In this document: one piece after another, positions 8,344 to 16,856 of the stretch
Layout: each line of letters opens with the position of its first letter
How positions within the stretch are numbered: the stretch's first letter is position 1
Assembly: GCA_945900785.1 (NCBI GenBank)
Contig: CAMDJM010000003.1
Coordinates: 38,903-102,902, forward strand
Reading direction: 5' to 3'
Origin: Akkermansia muciniphila
GTDB lineage: Bacteria > Verrucomicrobiota > Verrucomicrobiia > Verrucomicrobiales > V1-33
DNA length: 64,000 nt
Program-made: the position numbers and the translations under genes
The notes under the pieces: model-generated
What the model was told of the DNA's origin: nothing
The model's input: only the letters and a program-made list of their open reading frames with translations
Database searches by the model: none

Positions 8344-10115
8344 CCCTCGCCCATCCCTGGGGCCTGCTGGGCCTGCTCGGAGTGCCCGCCCTGCTGGCCA
8401 TCCACCTCCTGCAGCGCCGCGCCGTCGTCATCCCCGTCAGCACCCTCTTCCTCCTCGAATCCCTGAACCGTGAAAGCGAAGGCGGCCGCCGGGTGGAACG
8501 CCTCCGCGCCTCCGTGCCCCTCTGGCTGCAGCTCCTCGCGGTTCTCTTCCTCACCTGGCTCCTGACGGATCCCCGCTGGCTGGACAAAACCAGCGTGCAG
8601 CGCATCGCCCTTGTCCTGGATGGCTCGGCCTCCATGAGCGTGGCCAAACCTTCCCTCCTCGATTCCCTCCCGGACGACCTTTCCACACTGGCCAGGGCCA
8701 CTGCCCAATCCGAAATCCACCTCCTCGACACCCGCATGGAAGCCGGTCCCCTCTACCATGGTCCAGCCGGACGCGGCATCCGGGAAGCCCTCACCGCCTG
8801 GCAACCCGCCGGAGGCAGTCACGATCCCCTGCCCGCCCTCCGCCTCGCCCGCAGCCTCGCCGGACGCGATGGCCTGGTGCTTTACGTCACGGATGCCGAA
8901 ACGCCCTCCCTGCCCCCCGGCGTGCGCCTCTACGCCAGCGGCCGTCCGATCGACAATGCCGGCATCGCCGGAGTCAGCGTGGAAGACAACAAAGGCCAGG
9001 CCGAATGGCGCGTCACCCTGCGCAACTACAGCACCACCCCTCAAACCCGCGAACTCCTCGTCGCTTCCGGCAAAACTCCCGTAAACCGCGAGTCCATCAC
9101 CCTCCCCGCCCAGGGCCTGATCCAACGTCAGGGCCCCTTCCCCGCCGGCATGGAGGAACTCACTCTCAGCCTCACCCCCGACGCCTTTCCCATGGATGAC
9201 AGCGCCCCGGTGCTGAAACCCCAACCCAAGGAGGTCACCGTTACCCTCCCCGCCGACTCCGGACCTGGGGGCGATCTCTACGCCTCCCTCCTCAACAGCC
9301 TCCCCGCCGTCAAAGTCATCACTGACGCTCCCGCCATGCCCGTGATCGCTTATAATCCCCTGAACCCCGCCATCCCGGACGGTCCTGCCGTGATTTTTGT
9401 CAGGGATCCCAAACCCAGCGCCACCGTGCTCCCCGGAGCCCTGCTCGTCGAGGCGCATCCCCTCACCGATGGACTCGGCTGGCAGGGCCTGATCTGTCAG
9501 GACTCCATCCGCCTCCCCCTGCGGCCTGAGGACGAGCCCCTGATCTGGATCGGCGAACGCGCCGTCGTCTTCCTGCGCACCTCCGGTCAGGCGCGGCAAT
9601 TATGCTTCAATTTTGACCTGCGCAAAAGCAACGCCCGGCGCCTCCCTGCCCTCGTGCTCACCCTGCACCGCTGGATGGAAGACTTCCGCCGCCAACTGCC
9701 CGGCAGCGAAACCACCCTCTCCGAATGCGGTCAAATCCTCTCCGTGGCCGCCCGTCCTGCCCCGGCCCCGGACCTGCTCACCCTGCGTCCCACACCCGGC
9801 CCGGAAACCACCCGCCCGGCCCGCGAAGCCCCCCTGCTCCGCGCCCCCGCCTTTCCAAGCCTCCTCGAAGTCTGGCAAGGCAATGAACGCCTCCTCCGCA
9901 CCGCCTCCCACTTTGCCGATATCCGGGAAGCCGACTTCACCAGCAAACTCACCCGCCACGACCTCGCCGGAGCCACCAGCACCGTCACCCTGCAGCACAG
10001 CCAGGAAGACCCCGCCTGGCGCGCTTGGCTCCTCGCCCTGCTCGCCACCACCGGCCTCACTTGGTGGTGGCTCGCCCGCCCCCGCCAAAAAACCACCCAG
10101 CCGGTAACGGCTTGA
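8334..10115 (+). CDS. BatA/VWA-domain membrane protein
   Basis: A 593-residue protein. The N-terminus HPWGLLGLLGVPALLAIHLL is the typical first TM of BatA-like proteins, followed by a juxtamembrane segment and a second TM (WLQLLAVLFLTWLLTDP, ~60-80). A VWA domain opens with the metal-binding motif VLDGSASMS at ~95-105. The long central region is probably periplasmic, and a final TM at ~570-585 (WLLALLATTGLTWWWLA) closes the protein. It is the third gene of the permease-DUF58 operon. No moxR gene is visible in the window, unlike in most such clusters. Confidence 0.8.
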   Translation: MDVTLAHPWGLLGLLGVPALLAIHLLQRRAVVIPVSTLFLLESLNRESEGGRRVERLRASVPLWLQLLAVLFLTWLLTDPRWLDKTSVQRIALVLDGSASMSVAKPSLLDSLPDDLSTLARATAQSEIHLLDTRMEAGPLYHGPAGRGIREALTAWQPAGGSHDPLPALRLARSLAGRDGLVLYVTDAETPSLPPGVRLYASGRPIDNAGIAGVSVEDNKGQAEWRVTLRNYSTTPQTRELLVASGKTPVNRESITLPAQGLIQRQGPFPAGMEELTLSLTPDAFPMDDSAPVLKPQPKEVTVTLPADSGPGGDLYASLLNSLPAVKVITDAPAMPVIAYNPLNPAIPDGPAVIFVRDPKPSATVLPGALLVEAHPLTDGLGWQGLICQDSIRLPLRPEDEPLIWIGERAVVFLRTSGQARQLCFNFDLRKSNARRLPALVLTLHRWMEDFRRQLPGSETTLSECGQILSVAARPAPAPDLLTLRPTPGPETTRPAREAPLLRAPAFPSLLEVWQGNERLLRTASHFADIREADFTSKLTRHDLAGATSTVTLQHSQEDPAWRAWLLALLATTGLTWWWLARPRQKTTQPVTA

Positions 10116-10176
10116 TTCCAGCCCGCTTTGGCCATCAGCCCATCCTCCCTCCCACCTGCCGTTGGCCTCACTCTAT

Positions 10177-10213
10177 TTCAATGTTCAATGTTGGACGTTC
10201 AATGTTCAATGTT
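10177..10213. repeat. Short tandem repeat of TTCAATG-type units
   Basis: Four copies of TTCAATGTT-like units lie in two pairs separated by GGAC (10177-10213), inside a pyrimidine-rich spacer. No function is evident. Confidence 0.7.
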
Positions 10214-10257
10214 AACACTTCAACTCTCCCCCATCAACCCTCCCTCATCCCCTTCCC

Positions 10258-10482
10258 TTACTGCTCCGGCACCAGCCGGTGTCTTACCTCGCCCAGCCAG
10301 TCCAATCCAGCCTCACGATCCGCCTTCCGGTCCCGTCTCCCCGACCAGCGCAAAAACGCTTCCGCCGTCTGTCCCACCACCGTGCACTCCTCCGGCGATG
10401 CCCCCAAAACAACCATCCGCTCCTCTACTTCTGCAAGAGAGCCAGCCGCCATGGTGGCACAAGATTTAAAGACCCGATTCAT
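10258..10482 (-). CDS. Small charged hypothetical protein
   Basis: A 74-residue frame (MNRVFKSCATMAAGSLAEVE to WLGEVRHRLVPEQ). Codon third positions are G/C rich like the neighbouring genes, and the composition is protein-like (helical, charged, two Trp), whereas frames on the other strand are not. The purines GGGG sit directly against the ATG, so the start could also be M11. I recognise no family. It is convergent with the BatA-like gene and stands alone. Confidence 0.45.
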   Translation of the reverse strand: MNRVFKSCATMAAGSLAEVEERMVVLGASPEECTVVGQTAEAFLRWSGRRDRKADREAGLDWLGEVRHRLVPEQ

Positions 10483-10732
10483 CCCCTAAAATTTCAAAAA
10501 CTTTCCCGGTCTGCAACTTTTTTTAATTTTCACATCCGTGATAATCAGTGAAGTTTAACCATCCATTGAACCTGAAAACCATTAAAATTTCTTGCAAATC
10601 CTGTTGGGTCGGATATGCTGTTCCGCTAGAAACCATATTCATTGGAAATCAAGCACTTAACCCCAACCAACCCGCCAAATGAAGCCAATTCCCCAAATGG
10701 ATATCCCACCAGATCTGGTGGCATAATAGACT

Positions 10733-10739
10733 GTTCGCC
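10733..10739 (+). other. Cassette boundary 1 (attC-like core GTTCGCC)
   Basis: GTTCGCC followed by TAACTCC, the same 14 bases found at boundary 3 (11868-11881). The left arm of a palindrome is not clear here, so this may be the truncated left end of the array. The perfect 16-bp palindrome CCACCAGATCTGGTGG lies just upstream. The 250 bases to the left are AT-rich and hold no gene that I can see. Confidence 0.4.
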
Positions 10740-10766
10740 TAACTCCTGAGCGCTTTGAGTGTAGCC

Positions 10767-11093
10767 ATGAATGTTCTACCGGAAGCATCCCAAGCATCCC
10801 CTCGGATGCTCATGATTGCTGCCTCGCTCCTTGGCACCGCATTGGCCATCTGTGCCATGAACTATCCATTCATGGTTTTTGGCACCAGACAGTTGGCCCA
10901 GTTTCTTTGGTTTGCTGGCCTCGCTTCTGCTGCGGGTTCCTCGATCTTCCTGCTTTGCTCGGTTGGTAGATATGCTTGGCTGACGCATCAGGGGCGGTGC
11001 TCCATGCGTCTTCTGGTAGCGTCACTCGTTGTATGCTTCGGATTTGTCGCACTATGGACTTACTACTTCGACTTCATCGCACGAATGCCATGA
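10767..11093 (+). CDS. Small integral membrane protein, unknown function
   Basis: A 108-residue protein with three or four hydrophobic helices (MLMIAASLLGTALAICAMNY, FLWFAGLASAAGSSIFLLC, LLVASLVVCFGFVALWTYYF). There is no recognised family. The ATG at 10767 is preferred over an in-frame TTG four codons earlier. It is the first open frame after boundary 1 and stops 22 bases before the palindrome at 11116, as expected for a cassette gene. Its base composition is clearly lower in GC than the permease operon upstream. Confidence 0.6.
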   Translation: MNVLPEASQASPRMLMIAASLLGTALAICAMNYPFMVFGTRQLAQFLWFAGLASAAGSSIFLLCSVGRYAWLTHQGRCSMRLLVASLVVCFGFVALWTYYFDFIARMP

Positions 11094-11115
11094 ACAGAAT
11101 CCACCTCCAAACAAA

Positions 11116-11184
11116 GGCGAACAAAACGGATGCAGGCAACGGCTCGAAGGCTATCTGTCGTGTCAGCAACGTCTTGCGTTCGCC
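11116..11184 (+). other. Cassette boundary 2 (attC-like site, 69 bp)
   Basis: The outer arms GGCGAAC (11116-11122) and GTTCGCC (11178-11184) are exactly complementary. Inside them a second imperfect pairing (AAAACG/CGTCTTGC and TGCAGGCA/TGTCAGCA) leaves bulges, as in attC hairpins. The length fits the 57-141 bp range of attC sites. The core does not fit the strict GTTRRRY consensus. Confidence 0.45.
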
Positions 11185-11214
11185 GTCGCCTGATCCGAGA
11201 CGTTCTGCAAAGAA

Positions 11215-11736
11215 ATGAAGAATATCCTCCACCTGCTCATAGCGTTACTACTTTGCTCGTGCGCGTCCGTGCCAGACAATCCAAATGCGGAGTTGGTGAT
11301 GGGGCCTGGGAGCGTTATTGAGGCCACAACATCACAGGGAACCATGCAGATTTCCTACGTTGATCGATACACACGAAGATACATTTGGGATGGTTACGAC
11401 AAGACATTCAGGCATCAGACAAGACAGAAGAGATGGTATGGCAGCCTCGGGATGTATCGGCCTACTGGAGACGGGACGATGCATGCAGTGCTAGAAGAGG
11501 GCCAACAGCATTTCTCCAATTACACGGAAGCGAGAAGTTGGATAACGGAGCAGGAGAGATTCACGGATTGTGTTTGGACGCGGGATGGTCTTGTAGTCGG
11601 TTGGAAGCAAGAAGGAAGGCCGGAAGACGGCTTTCTTGCGCTCCATGTCGACGTCTGGCAGATCTTCATTGGCGGTAAGAAGCCAAGTTTGCCCGGTGCA
11701 TCACCAAGCAAAATTCGAAGAACCGCCAACCCATGA
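11215..11736 (+). CDS. Putative lipoprotein, unknown function
   Basis: A 173-residue protein with a lipoprotein signal: MKNILHLLIALLLCSCAS, with a Cys at residue 14 or 16 suitable for lipidation. The mature part is polar, with aromatic-rich segments (RYTRRYIWDGYDKTF) and no recognised domain. The ATG at 11215 follows AAAGAA, a weak ribosome-binding site. It sits between boundaries 2 and 3 and ends eight bases before boundary 3, which is why I treat it as a cassette gene. The upstream spacer of 30 bases after the core is typical for a cassette. Confidence 0.6.
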   Translation: MKNILHLLIALLLCSCASVPDNPNAELVMGPGSVIEATTSQGTMQISYVDRYTRRYIWDGYDKTFRHQTRQKRWYGSLGMYRPTGDGTMHAVLEEGQQHFSNYTEARSWITEQERFTDCVWTRDGLVVGWKQEGRPEDGFLALHVDVWQIFIGGKKPSLPGASPSKIRRTANP

Positions 11737-11743
11737 ATAAGAA

Positions 11744-11874
11744 GCAGAACAAGGCGCGGCTGGGCAACCCCTACCAGCTCGTTGATTCGTCGGAGTTTTA
11801 CCGTAACTTTAACCTCAACCATCGTTTCGACGCTCGCCCCCGCTGGTAGGGTTGCCAGCGCTTTGACGTTCGCC
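11744..11874 (+). other. Cassette boundary 3 (long attC-like site, 131 bp)
   Basis: The arms GGCAACCCCTACCAGC (11763-11778) and GCTGGTAGGGTTGCC (11842-11856) are complementary except for one extra C. Such an extrahelical base is a hallmark of attC strand choice. The outer boxes GCAGAACAAGGCGC and GCGCTTTGACGTTCGCC continue the pairing. The segments AAGGCGCGGCTGG and CCGTAACTTTAACC recur in boundary 5. Confidence 0.55.
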
Positions 11875-11889
11875 TAACTCCAACCCGCC

Positions 11890-12282
11890 ATGACACCCGA
11901 TTTCCATGAGATTGAGTCTGCGCTTGAAGTTAGTTATCCGCCGTCGTTTCATCGCTCTATCCCGTCCTTCTCAGGTTACATGGCAGCCGCCTCATTTGAG
12001 AGACAGTTTGGTTCGAGCAGGCTTCTGATGACGACGACGGAGATTGCAGCCATGCGAAGCTCAGTTCCGATAGATTTCCTGCCATTCATGATCGAGACTC
12101 ATCCATCATGGCCGGACGTTTATGGATTTGACCTGACCACTGCTGGGCCAGAGCATGGGGTAGCGGTATGGAGTGGCCATGCTTTTGTTGCCGATTGGCC
12201 TCATTTCTCCGCCTTCTTTGATTGGGTTCGAACTCGATGCACTTCATCAGAGGATTCTTTTCACAACCGACCTTCGACATGA
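11890..12282 (+). CDS. SMI1/KNR4-like (SUKH) family protein
   Basis: A 130-residue protein starting MTPDFHEIESALEVSYPPSF, the typical SUKH beginning in which a helix ends in a YPxS/D segment. It continues with IDFLPFMIETHPSWPDVYGF and ends with FADWPHFSAFFDWV-like sequence, the usual C-terminal helix. Many SUKH proteins are immunity proteins of contact-dependent or polymorphic toxins; no toxin partner is seen next to it. Immunity-like genes are common passengers of cassette arrays. The start is eight codons after boundary 3. The assignment is by pattern only. Confidence 0.55.
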   Translation: MTPDFHEIESALEVSYPPSFHRSIPSFSGYMAAASFERQFGSSRLLMTTTEIAAMRSSVPIDFLPFMIETHPSWPDVYGFDLTTAGPEHGVAVWSGHAFVADWPHFSAFFDWVRTRCTSSEDSFHNRPST

Positions 12283-12310
12283 CTTTTGCCAACCACACCA
12301 ACGCACCAAG

Positions 12311-12373
12311 GGCGAATGACCATGGTTATCATCGGGCGAAGCCCCGATGATAACGGTTGTTGAACGATTCGCG
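12311..12373 (+). other. Cassette boundary 4 (hairpin site, 63 bp)
   Basis: The 12-bp perfect arms GTTATCATCGGG (12325-12336) and CCCGATGATAAC (12343-12354) lie inside the outer boxes GGCGAAT (12311-12317) and ATTCGC (12367-12372). The outer boxes echo GGCGAAC/GTTCGCC of boundary 2. It follows the SUKH-like gene by 28 bases. On its own it could also be read as a strong hairpin or an inactive terminator without a T run. Confidence 0.4.
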
Positions 12374-12730
12374 GTTGGCCTTTGGGCATCGTCCGATTCA
12401 GGACCGGTTTGTGGCCGGGGCGTCAGTGGGCAAAGCTTCCCGGCGCTTCTCCTCACTGAATTCCGGTTTTTGCTTCCATCGGGTCAGGCTGGACGGGATG
12501 AAGGAGGCTTTGATCGCCGTCGTGACTCCGGGAGCGGGCTCTGTTGGTGCCTGGAAGCAAAGGCTGGGCTTGGACTTCCAGGGCGATAACGCAAAATCCA
12601 CGGCTTCGGGGCATGATCCGCCAGTGCCGGGCCTGACGGATTTTGATGGCGTCAGGACCGGCTGGGCGGAAATTAGATTTGCCGGTGACTGCTTCATGCG
12701 GGGATGGCGGTGGCGCAGCAGTTTACCGGT

Positions 12731-12820
12731 GGTGGCGGCAGCGGCGGCAGCGGCAGCGGCAGCGGCAGCGGCGGGGGCAGCGGCGGGGGCCGGGCGCGGG
12801 CGCGGGTGCGGGTGCGCAGG
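12731..12820. repeat. GGCAGC/GGCGGG microsatellite
   Basis: Tandem GGCAGC units (12736-12776) grade into GGCGGGGGC and GGGCGC units to about 12820. The tract is responsible for several spurious Ala- or Pro-rich open frames. Confidence 0.85.
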
Positions 12821-12946
12821 GCGTGGAAAAAGATCATAACGTGACCGCAGCAGGGACAGAGGATCTCTGCCTTGTCAGAGAGAGACAGCACCACGTCGCC
12901 CGCCCGCAGGAGCTGGCGCACCCGTGCCGGGTAAATTGCCAGTGCC

Positions 12947-13108
12947 GGGGAGAACAGCCGTCCCGGCTGTCCCGCCCGGCATCCTGCCGGGTGCCGGAGC
13001 CATGGGCATTCAATGCACCGGTCCATGGTATCCTTGCAGTGGGTTTCTGCCATGGCACCGGCACCGGGTGGGACACCCGGCGGGACAGGCGGGACGCCTG
13101 TTCTCCCC
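12947..13108. repeat. Large imperfect inverted repeat (about 60-bp arms)
   Basis: The left arm (12947-13006) begins GGGGAGAACAGCCGTCCCGG. The right arm (13049-13108) is its near complement, ending CGGGACGCCTGTTCTCCCC. Both arms end near CCATGG and GTGCCGG. The signature GGCGTCCCGCC is shared with the palindrome at 39791-39854. Confidence 0.75.
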
Positions 13109-13351
13109 TCATGCCGCCGCACGCGGGTGAACCCCCGCGTGTCATCTTTCGCGCCGCGCGGAAGCCTTCTCACCTGTCCGCGAAGCGGCTGATTGATCCC
13201 TTCGCAACGACGGTTGGCGCTATGGCAGAACGTCAGGATTCCATCCGCGCCGCACGATGACTGAAGCGGTGGAGCCTAGAGCGGTCTTGAAGTGAACTGT
13301 GGGGGCACCTCCCGGACGCGCTGGAACTGAAGTGCGGCTGCGCCGGGTGCT

Positions 13352-13402
13352 TTTCAAGTGGAGGGCGGGGGCGCCCTCCACGACACGCGGGGCGCGTGTG
13401 CT
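13352..13402. repeat. 51-bp double-hairpin repeat, copy 1
   Basis: It contains two adjacent stem-loops, GTGGAGGGCG/CGCCCTCCAC and ACACGC/GCGTGT. A second copy (14492-14542) differs at only two positions. The copies flank boundary 5 and the VIT gene, in the same orientation. Confidence 0.85.
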
Positions 13403-13628
13403 ACCCGTTGCTGTCGCGCCGCACTCCTTTGAACTGGACCTGACCATTGAAACGGGCTACAGACGGATAAGATATTTTGGAGGCTGGCGGTCTCCCTGCG
13501 GTCGGCTCTTTCAGAGCAGCGGTCGCCCGCAACTCCTTGACTTCCGCTGGTATTTTGGTAGTCATTTTCATGATTTCTGGTTTTCATACAGGGGACTTGA
13601 ACCTTATTTGGACTTTGCCCATGCTGGG

Positions 13629-13754
13629 CACACACAAGGCGCGGCTGGACAACCGCCGGGGCTGCTCTGCCGGCCTCGCCTTCCGTAACTTTAACCGCCA
13701 TCCCGTTTCCACGCCCACTCCCGCCCCAGCGGTGCCAGCACTTGAACGTTAGGC
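13629..13754 (+). other. Cassette boundary 5 (attC-like site, 126 bp)
   Basis: It starts with AAGGCGCGGCTGGACAACCGCC and ends GGTGCCAGCACTTGAACGTTAGGC, with the canonical core GTTAGGC at 13748-13754. The terminal arms pair imperfectly, as in boundary 3, and the inner CCGTAACTTTAACC is identical to boundary 3. The VIT-family gene begins 20 bases later. Confidence 0.55.
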
Positions 13755-13773
13755 CATTCTGCGCCCACCTACT

Positions 13774-14463
13774 ATGAGACACACCGAACGCCACCGCACT
13801 CACCGCATTGGCTGGCTCCGGGCCGCCGTCCTCGGTGCCAACGACGGCATCGTTTCCACGGCCAGTCTGATCGTCGGTGTGGCCGCAGCCGACTCCAGCC
13901 GGGGCAGCATTCTCGTTGCGGGCATTGCCGGCCTGGTAGCAGGCGCGATGTCGATGGCCGCAGGCGAGTATGTCTCCGTCAGTTCCCAATCCGATACGGA
14001 GAATGCGGACATGGAGCGCGAGCGGGAGGAACTGGCGACCGCCGGAGTCCACGAACACGCCGAACTGGCCGCCATCTATGTCGGGCGCGGACTGGAGGTG
14101 GCGCTGGCCGATCAGGTCGCCACCCAACTGATGAAGAAGGACGCCTTGGGCGCTCATGCGCGTGACGAGCTGGGCATTTCCGACACCCTCAGTGCGCGGC
14201 CTGTTCAGGCCGCACTGGCTTCCGCTGCTACCTTTGCGGTCGGTGCGGCCATGCCACTTCTACTCGTCGTCGTCGTTCCTACCTCCGCGCTTGTTTGGAC
14301 GGTTACGGCCAGTTCGTTGTTTTTTCTCGCGCTATTAGGTTCGCTGGCGGCTCGCGCTGGCGGTTCCTCCGTCTTGCGCGCCACCGTGCGCGTCACCTTT
14401 TGGGGCGCACTGGCGATGGCGCTCACGGCGGGAGTCGGCGCTTTGTTTGGGGCGGCTTTATGA
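13774..14463 (+). CDS. VIT1/CCC1-family membrane transporter (predicted Fe/Mn)
   Basis: A 229-residue protein with the family pattern. TM1 contains LRAAVLGANDGIVSTASLIVGV, TM2 contains AGLVAGAMSMAAGEYVSVSSQ with the conserved metal-path Gly/Met/Glu residues, then a cytoplasmic helical domain rich in Glu/Asp (ENADMEREREEL), then three more TM helices. Relatives move ferrous iron or manganese out of the cytosol. It starts 20 bases after boundary 5 and is flanked by two copies of a 51-bp repeat, so it may have been acquired as a cassette. No attC-like site is seen after it. Confidence 0.85.
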   Translation: MRHTERHRTHRIGWLRAAVLGANDGIVSTASLIVGVAAADSSRGSILVAGIAGLVAGAMSMAAGEYVSVSSQSDTENADMEREREELATAGVHEHAELAAIYVGRGLEVALADQVATQLMKKDALGAHARDELGISDTLSARPVQAALASAATFAVGAAMPLLLVVVVPTSALVWTVTASSLFFLALLGSLAARAGGSSVLRATVRVTFWGALAMALTAGVGALFGAAL

Positions 14464-14491
14464 GACGCTTTTGCGCAAATGCCGGGGTGGA

Positions 14492-14542
14492 TTTCAAGTG
14501 GAGGGCGGGGGCTCCCTCCACGACACGCGGGGCGTGTGTGCT
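14492..14542. repeat. 51-bp double-hairpin repeat, copy 2
   Basis: 49 of 51 positions match copy 1 at 13352-13402. It begins 29 bases after the VIT gene stop and could also act as a transcription-blocking or mRNA-stabilising hairpin. Confidence 0.85.
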
Positions 14543-14709
14543 CCCCTTTCAACTCGACATGCCCCGTGAACCGATGGCCTGTGGATAGCCCTCACCCGGT
14601 CTGGGGGGGACATCAAATATTAATTTTTCCCGTAAACCGGGAATTTTCGGGATAAGTCACAATCGGGATAGCATTCCCGCAGACGACGTGATAAACCGGT
14701 GGCGTATCC

Positions 14710-15607
<898 letters not shown>

Positions 15608-15640
15608 CCGTCGGCTATCCCCAGCGTTATTTTGCCCCGG

Positions 15641-15664
15641 GCCCGGAAGTTTGTCCTTCCGGGC
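15641..15664 (+). terminator. Probable terminator after glnB
   Basis: The 9-bp perfect stem GCCCGGAAG/CTTCCGGGC has a 6-nt loop, followed by the T-rich sequence TTGTTGCATTTT rather than a pure T run. It lies 34 bases after the glnB stop. Confidence 0.6.
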
Positions 15665-15779
15665 TTGTTGCATTTTGCGGGGCCGCTGCGGTCCGGGCGG
15701 TCCGGGCCGCTTTGACCGGCTTGGCACAGTGTTGCCTTTGCGCTGGCGCGGAGCCTGAAATGCCCTCTATCTCCCTGTC

Positions 15780-16856
15780 ATGGATCCTCTTACGCATACC
15801 GTGCTGGGTGCTGCCTGCGCCATCGCCGGAACCCGGCTGAAAACCTCCCGCCGGGCGGCGGCGCTGGCCGGGATCGCCGGGGGACTGCTGCCGGATGCCG
15901 ATGTCGTGCTGCGTTCGGCGTCGGATCCCTTGTTTGCCGTGGAATATCACCGGCATTTCACCCACAGCCTGGCTTTTCTCCCGGTCATTGCGCTGCTGGG
16001 GGCACTGATCGCCAGCGGCTTGCTGCGCCTGGGCCGGCATCCCACGCCCTGGCGGGGGCTGCTGCTGCCGGCCTTCCTCGGGGGGCTGAGCCACCTGTTT
16101 TGTGATAGCTGGACCAGTTACGGGACCCGGCTGTGGTGGCCCCTTGATCAGACCCGGGTCTCGCTGGACTGGATTTCGGTGATCGATCCCCTGTTCACTG
16201 TGCCACTGGTGGCCTGCATCGCGCTGGCGCTGCGCTATGCCAGCCGGAAGGCGGCCCTGACAGGATTGGGCTGGGCCATGATCTACCTGATCTTCTGCAC
16301 GGTCCAACGCGGGCGGGCCGCCGGGGCGTTGGATGCCTGGCTGGCCACGTCGCCCCTGAAAGCCGTGATCCGCCGGGAGCTGAAACCCTCATTTGGCAAT
16401 GCCATCGTATGGCGCGCCCTGCTGCAGGGGGAGGGGCAATGCCACGTCGTGGCCATCCGCTGTCCCGTTCCGGGTGGGCCCGTGGTTCTGCCCGGCACTT
16501 CGCAGGTGCTTTTCAGCACGCCAGAGGAAGCGGCCGCCGCGCTGCAGATTCCCCCTCAATCGACCCAGGCCAATGACATCCGCCGGTTCTTCCATTTTTC
16601 CGACGGCTGGGTCGGGCGGCATCCCTTGGATCCGCAGGTGCTGGGCGATCTGCGCTATGCTGCCGTGCCCAACGAAATCAGTCCCCTCTGGGGAATCGGC
16701 CTGAACCCGGCGCAGCCGGACCAACATGTCTCCTTCCGCACCTTCCGGGGCAATATGACCCCCAGCCTGGAACGCCTCTTCCGCCAGATGCAGGGCCGCA
16801 GCGGCCCGGCCCCCGCCTCCTTGCCTCCCGCCCCGCGGCTTTTTCATGAAAATTGA
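15780..16856 (+). CDS. YdjM/DUF457-type membrane metal-dependent hydrolase
   Basis: A 358-residue protein that begins with the family signature MDPLTHTVLGAACAIAGTRL. It continues with GGLLPDADVVLR and the His-rich EYHRHFTHSLAF, residues thought to bind metal in this family, and later SHLFCDSWTSYGTRLWWP. It has four or five TM helices in residues 1-190 and a soluble C-terminal part (~200-350). The true reaction is not established for the family. The last 11 bases overlap the start of trmD. Confidence 0.75.
   Translation: MDPLTHTVLGAACAIAGTRLKTSRRAAALAGIAGGLLPDADVVLRSASDPLFAVEYHRHFTHSLAFLPVIALLGALIASGLLRLGRHPTPWRGLLLPAFLGGLSHLFCDSWTSYGTRLWWPLDQTRVSLDWISVIDPLFTVPLVACIALALRYASRKAALTGLGWAMIYLIFCTVQRGRAAGALDAWLATSPLKAVIRRELKPSFGNAIVWRALLQGEGQCHVVAIRCPVPGGPVVLPGTSQVLFSTPEEAAAALQIPPQSTQANDIRRFFHFSDGWVGRHPLDPQVLGDLRYAAVPNEISPLWGIGLNPAQPDQHVSFRTFRGNMTPSLERLFRQMQGRSGPAPASLPPAPRLFHEN

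Larger units (their letters stand above)
12374..13628. other. 1.25-kb block without a convincing gene
   Basis: Open frames exist on both strands (for example 12357-12839 plus, 12694-13173 minus), but their composition follows repeats rather than protein. The block contains a GGCAGC microsatellite (12731-12820), a 60-bp-arm inverted repeat (12947-13108) and one copy of a 51-bp double-hairpin repeat (13352-13402). A short minus-strand stretch near 12840-12910 reads LRAGDVVLSLSDKAEILCPC and may be a gene remnant. It would form one cassette-sized unit between boundaries 4 and 5. Confidence 0.6.
10733..13773 (+). mobile_element. Candidate orphan gene-cassette array (attC-like sites, no integrase)
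   Basis: Five boundary sequences (near 10733, 11116-11184, 11744-11874, 12311-12373 and 13629-13754) share integron attC architecture: an imperfect palindrome ending in a GTT-type core. Each of the first three open frames starts 21-51 bases after one boundary and ends 8-30 bases before the next. All genes are on the plus strand, short and unrelated to each other. Base composition drops compared with flanking genes. No tyrosine recombinase is in the window, so this would be a cluster of attC sites lacking an integrase. This is inference from structure; the cores deviate from the usual consensus. Confidence 0.5.

Noticed and set aside
8202..9599. Minus-strand 465-residue frame opposite the BatA-like gene.
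   Set aside because: Shadow composition; the plus-strand protein has a clear TM and VWA pattern.
12325..12354. Hairpin GTTATCATCGGG/CCCGATGATAAC as a terminator for the SUKH-like gene.
   Set aside because: No T run follows on the plus strand, and the outer GGCGAAT/ATTCGC boxes fit the boundary pattern better.
12694..13173. Minus-strand 159-residue frame and plus-strand frames in the gene-less block.
   Set aside because: They translate the GGCAGC microsatellite and the inverted repeat into Pro-, Arg- or Ala-rich strings; no folded protein is suggested.
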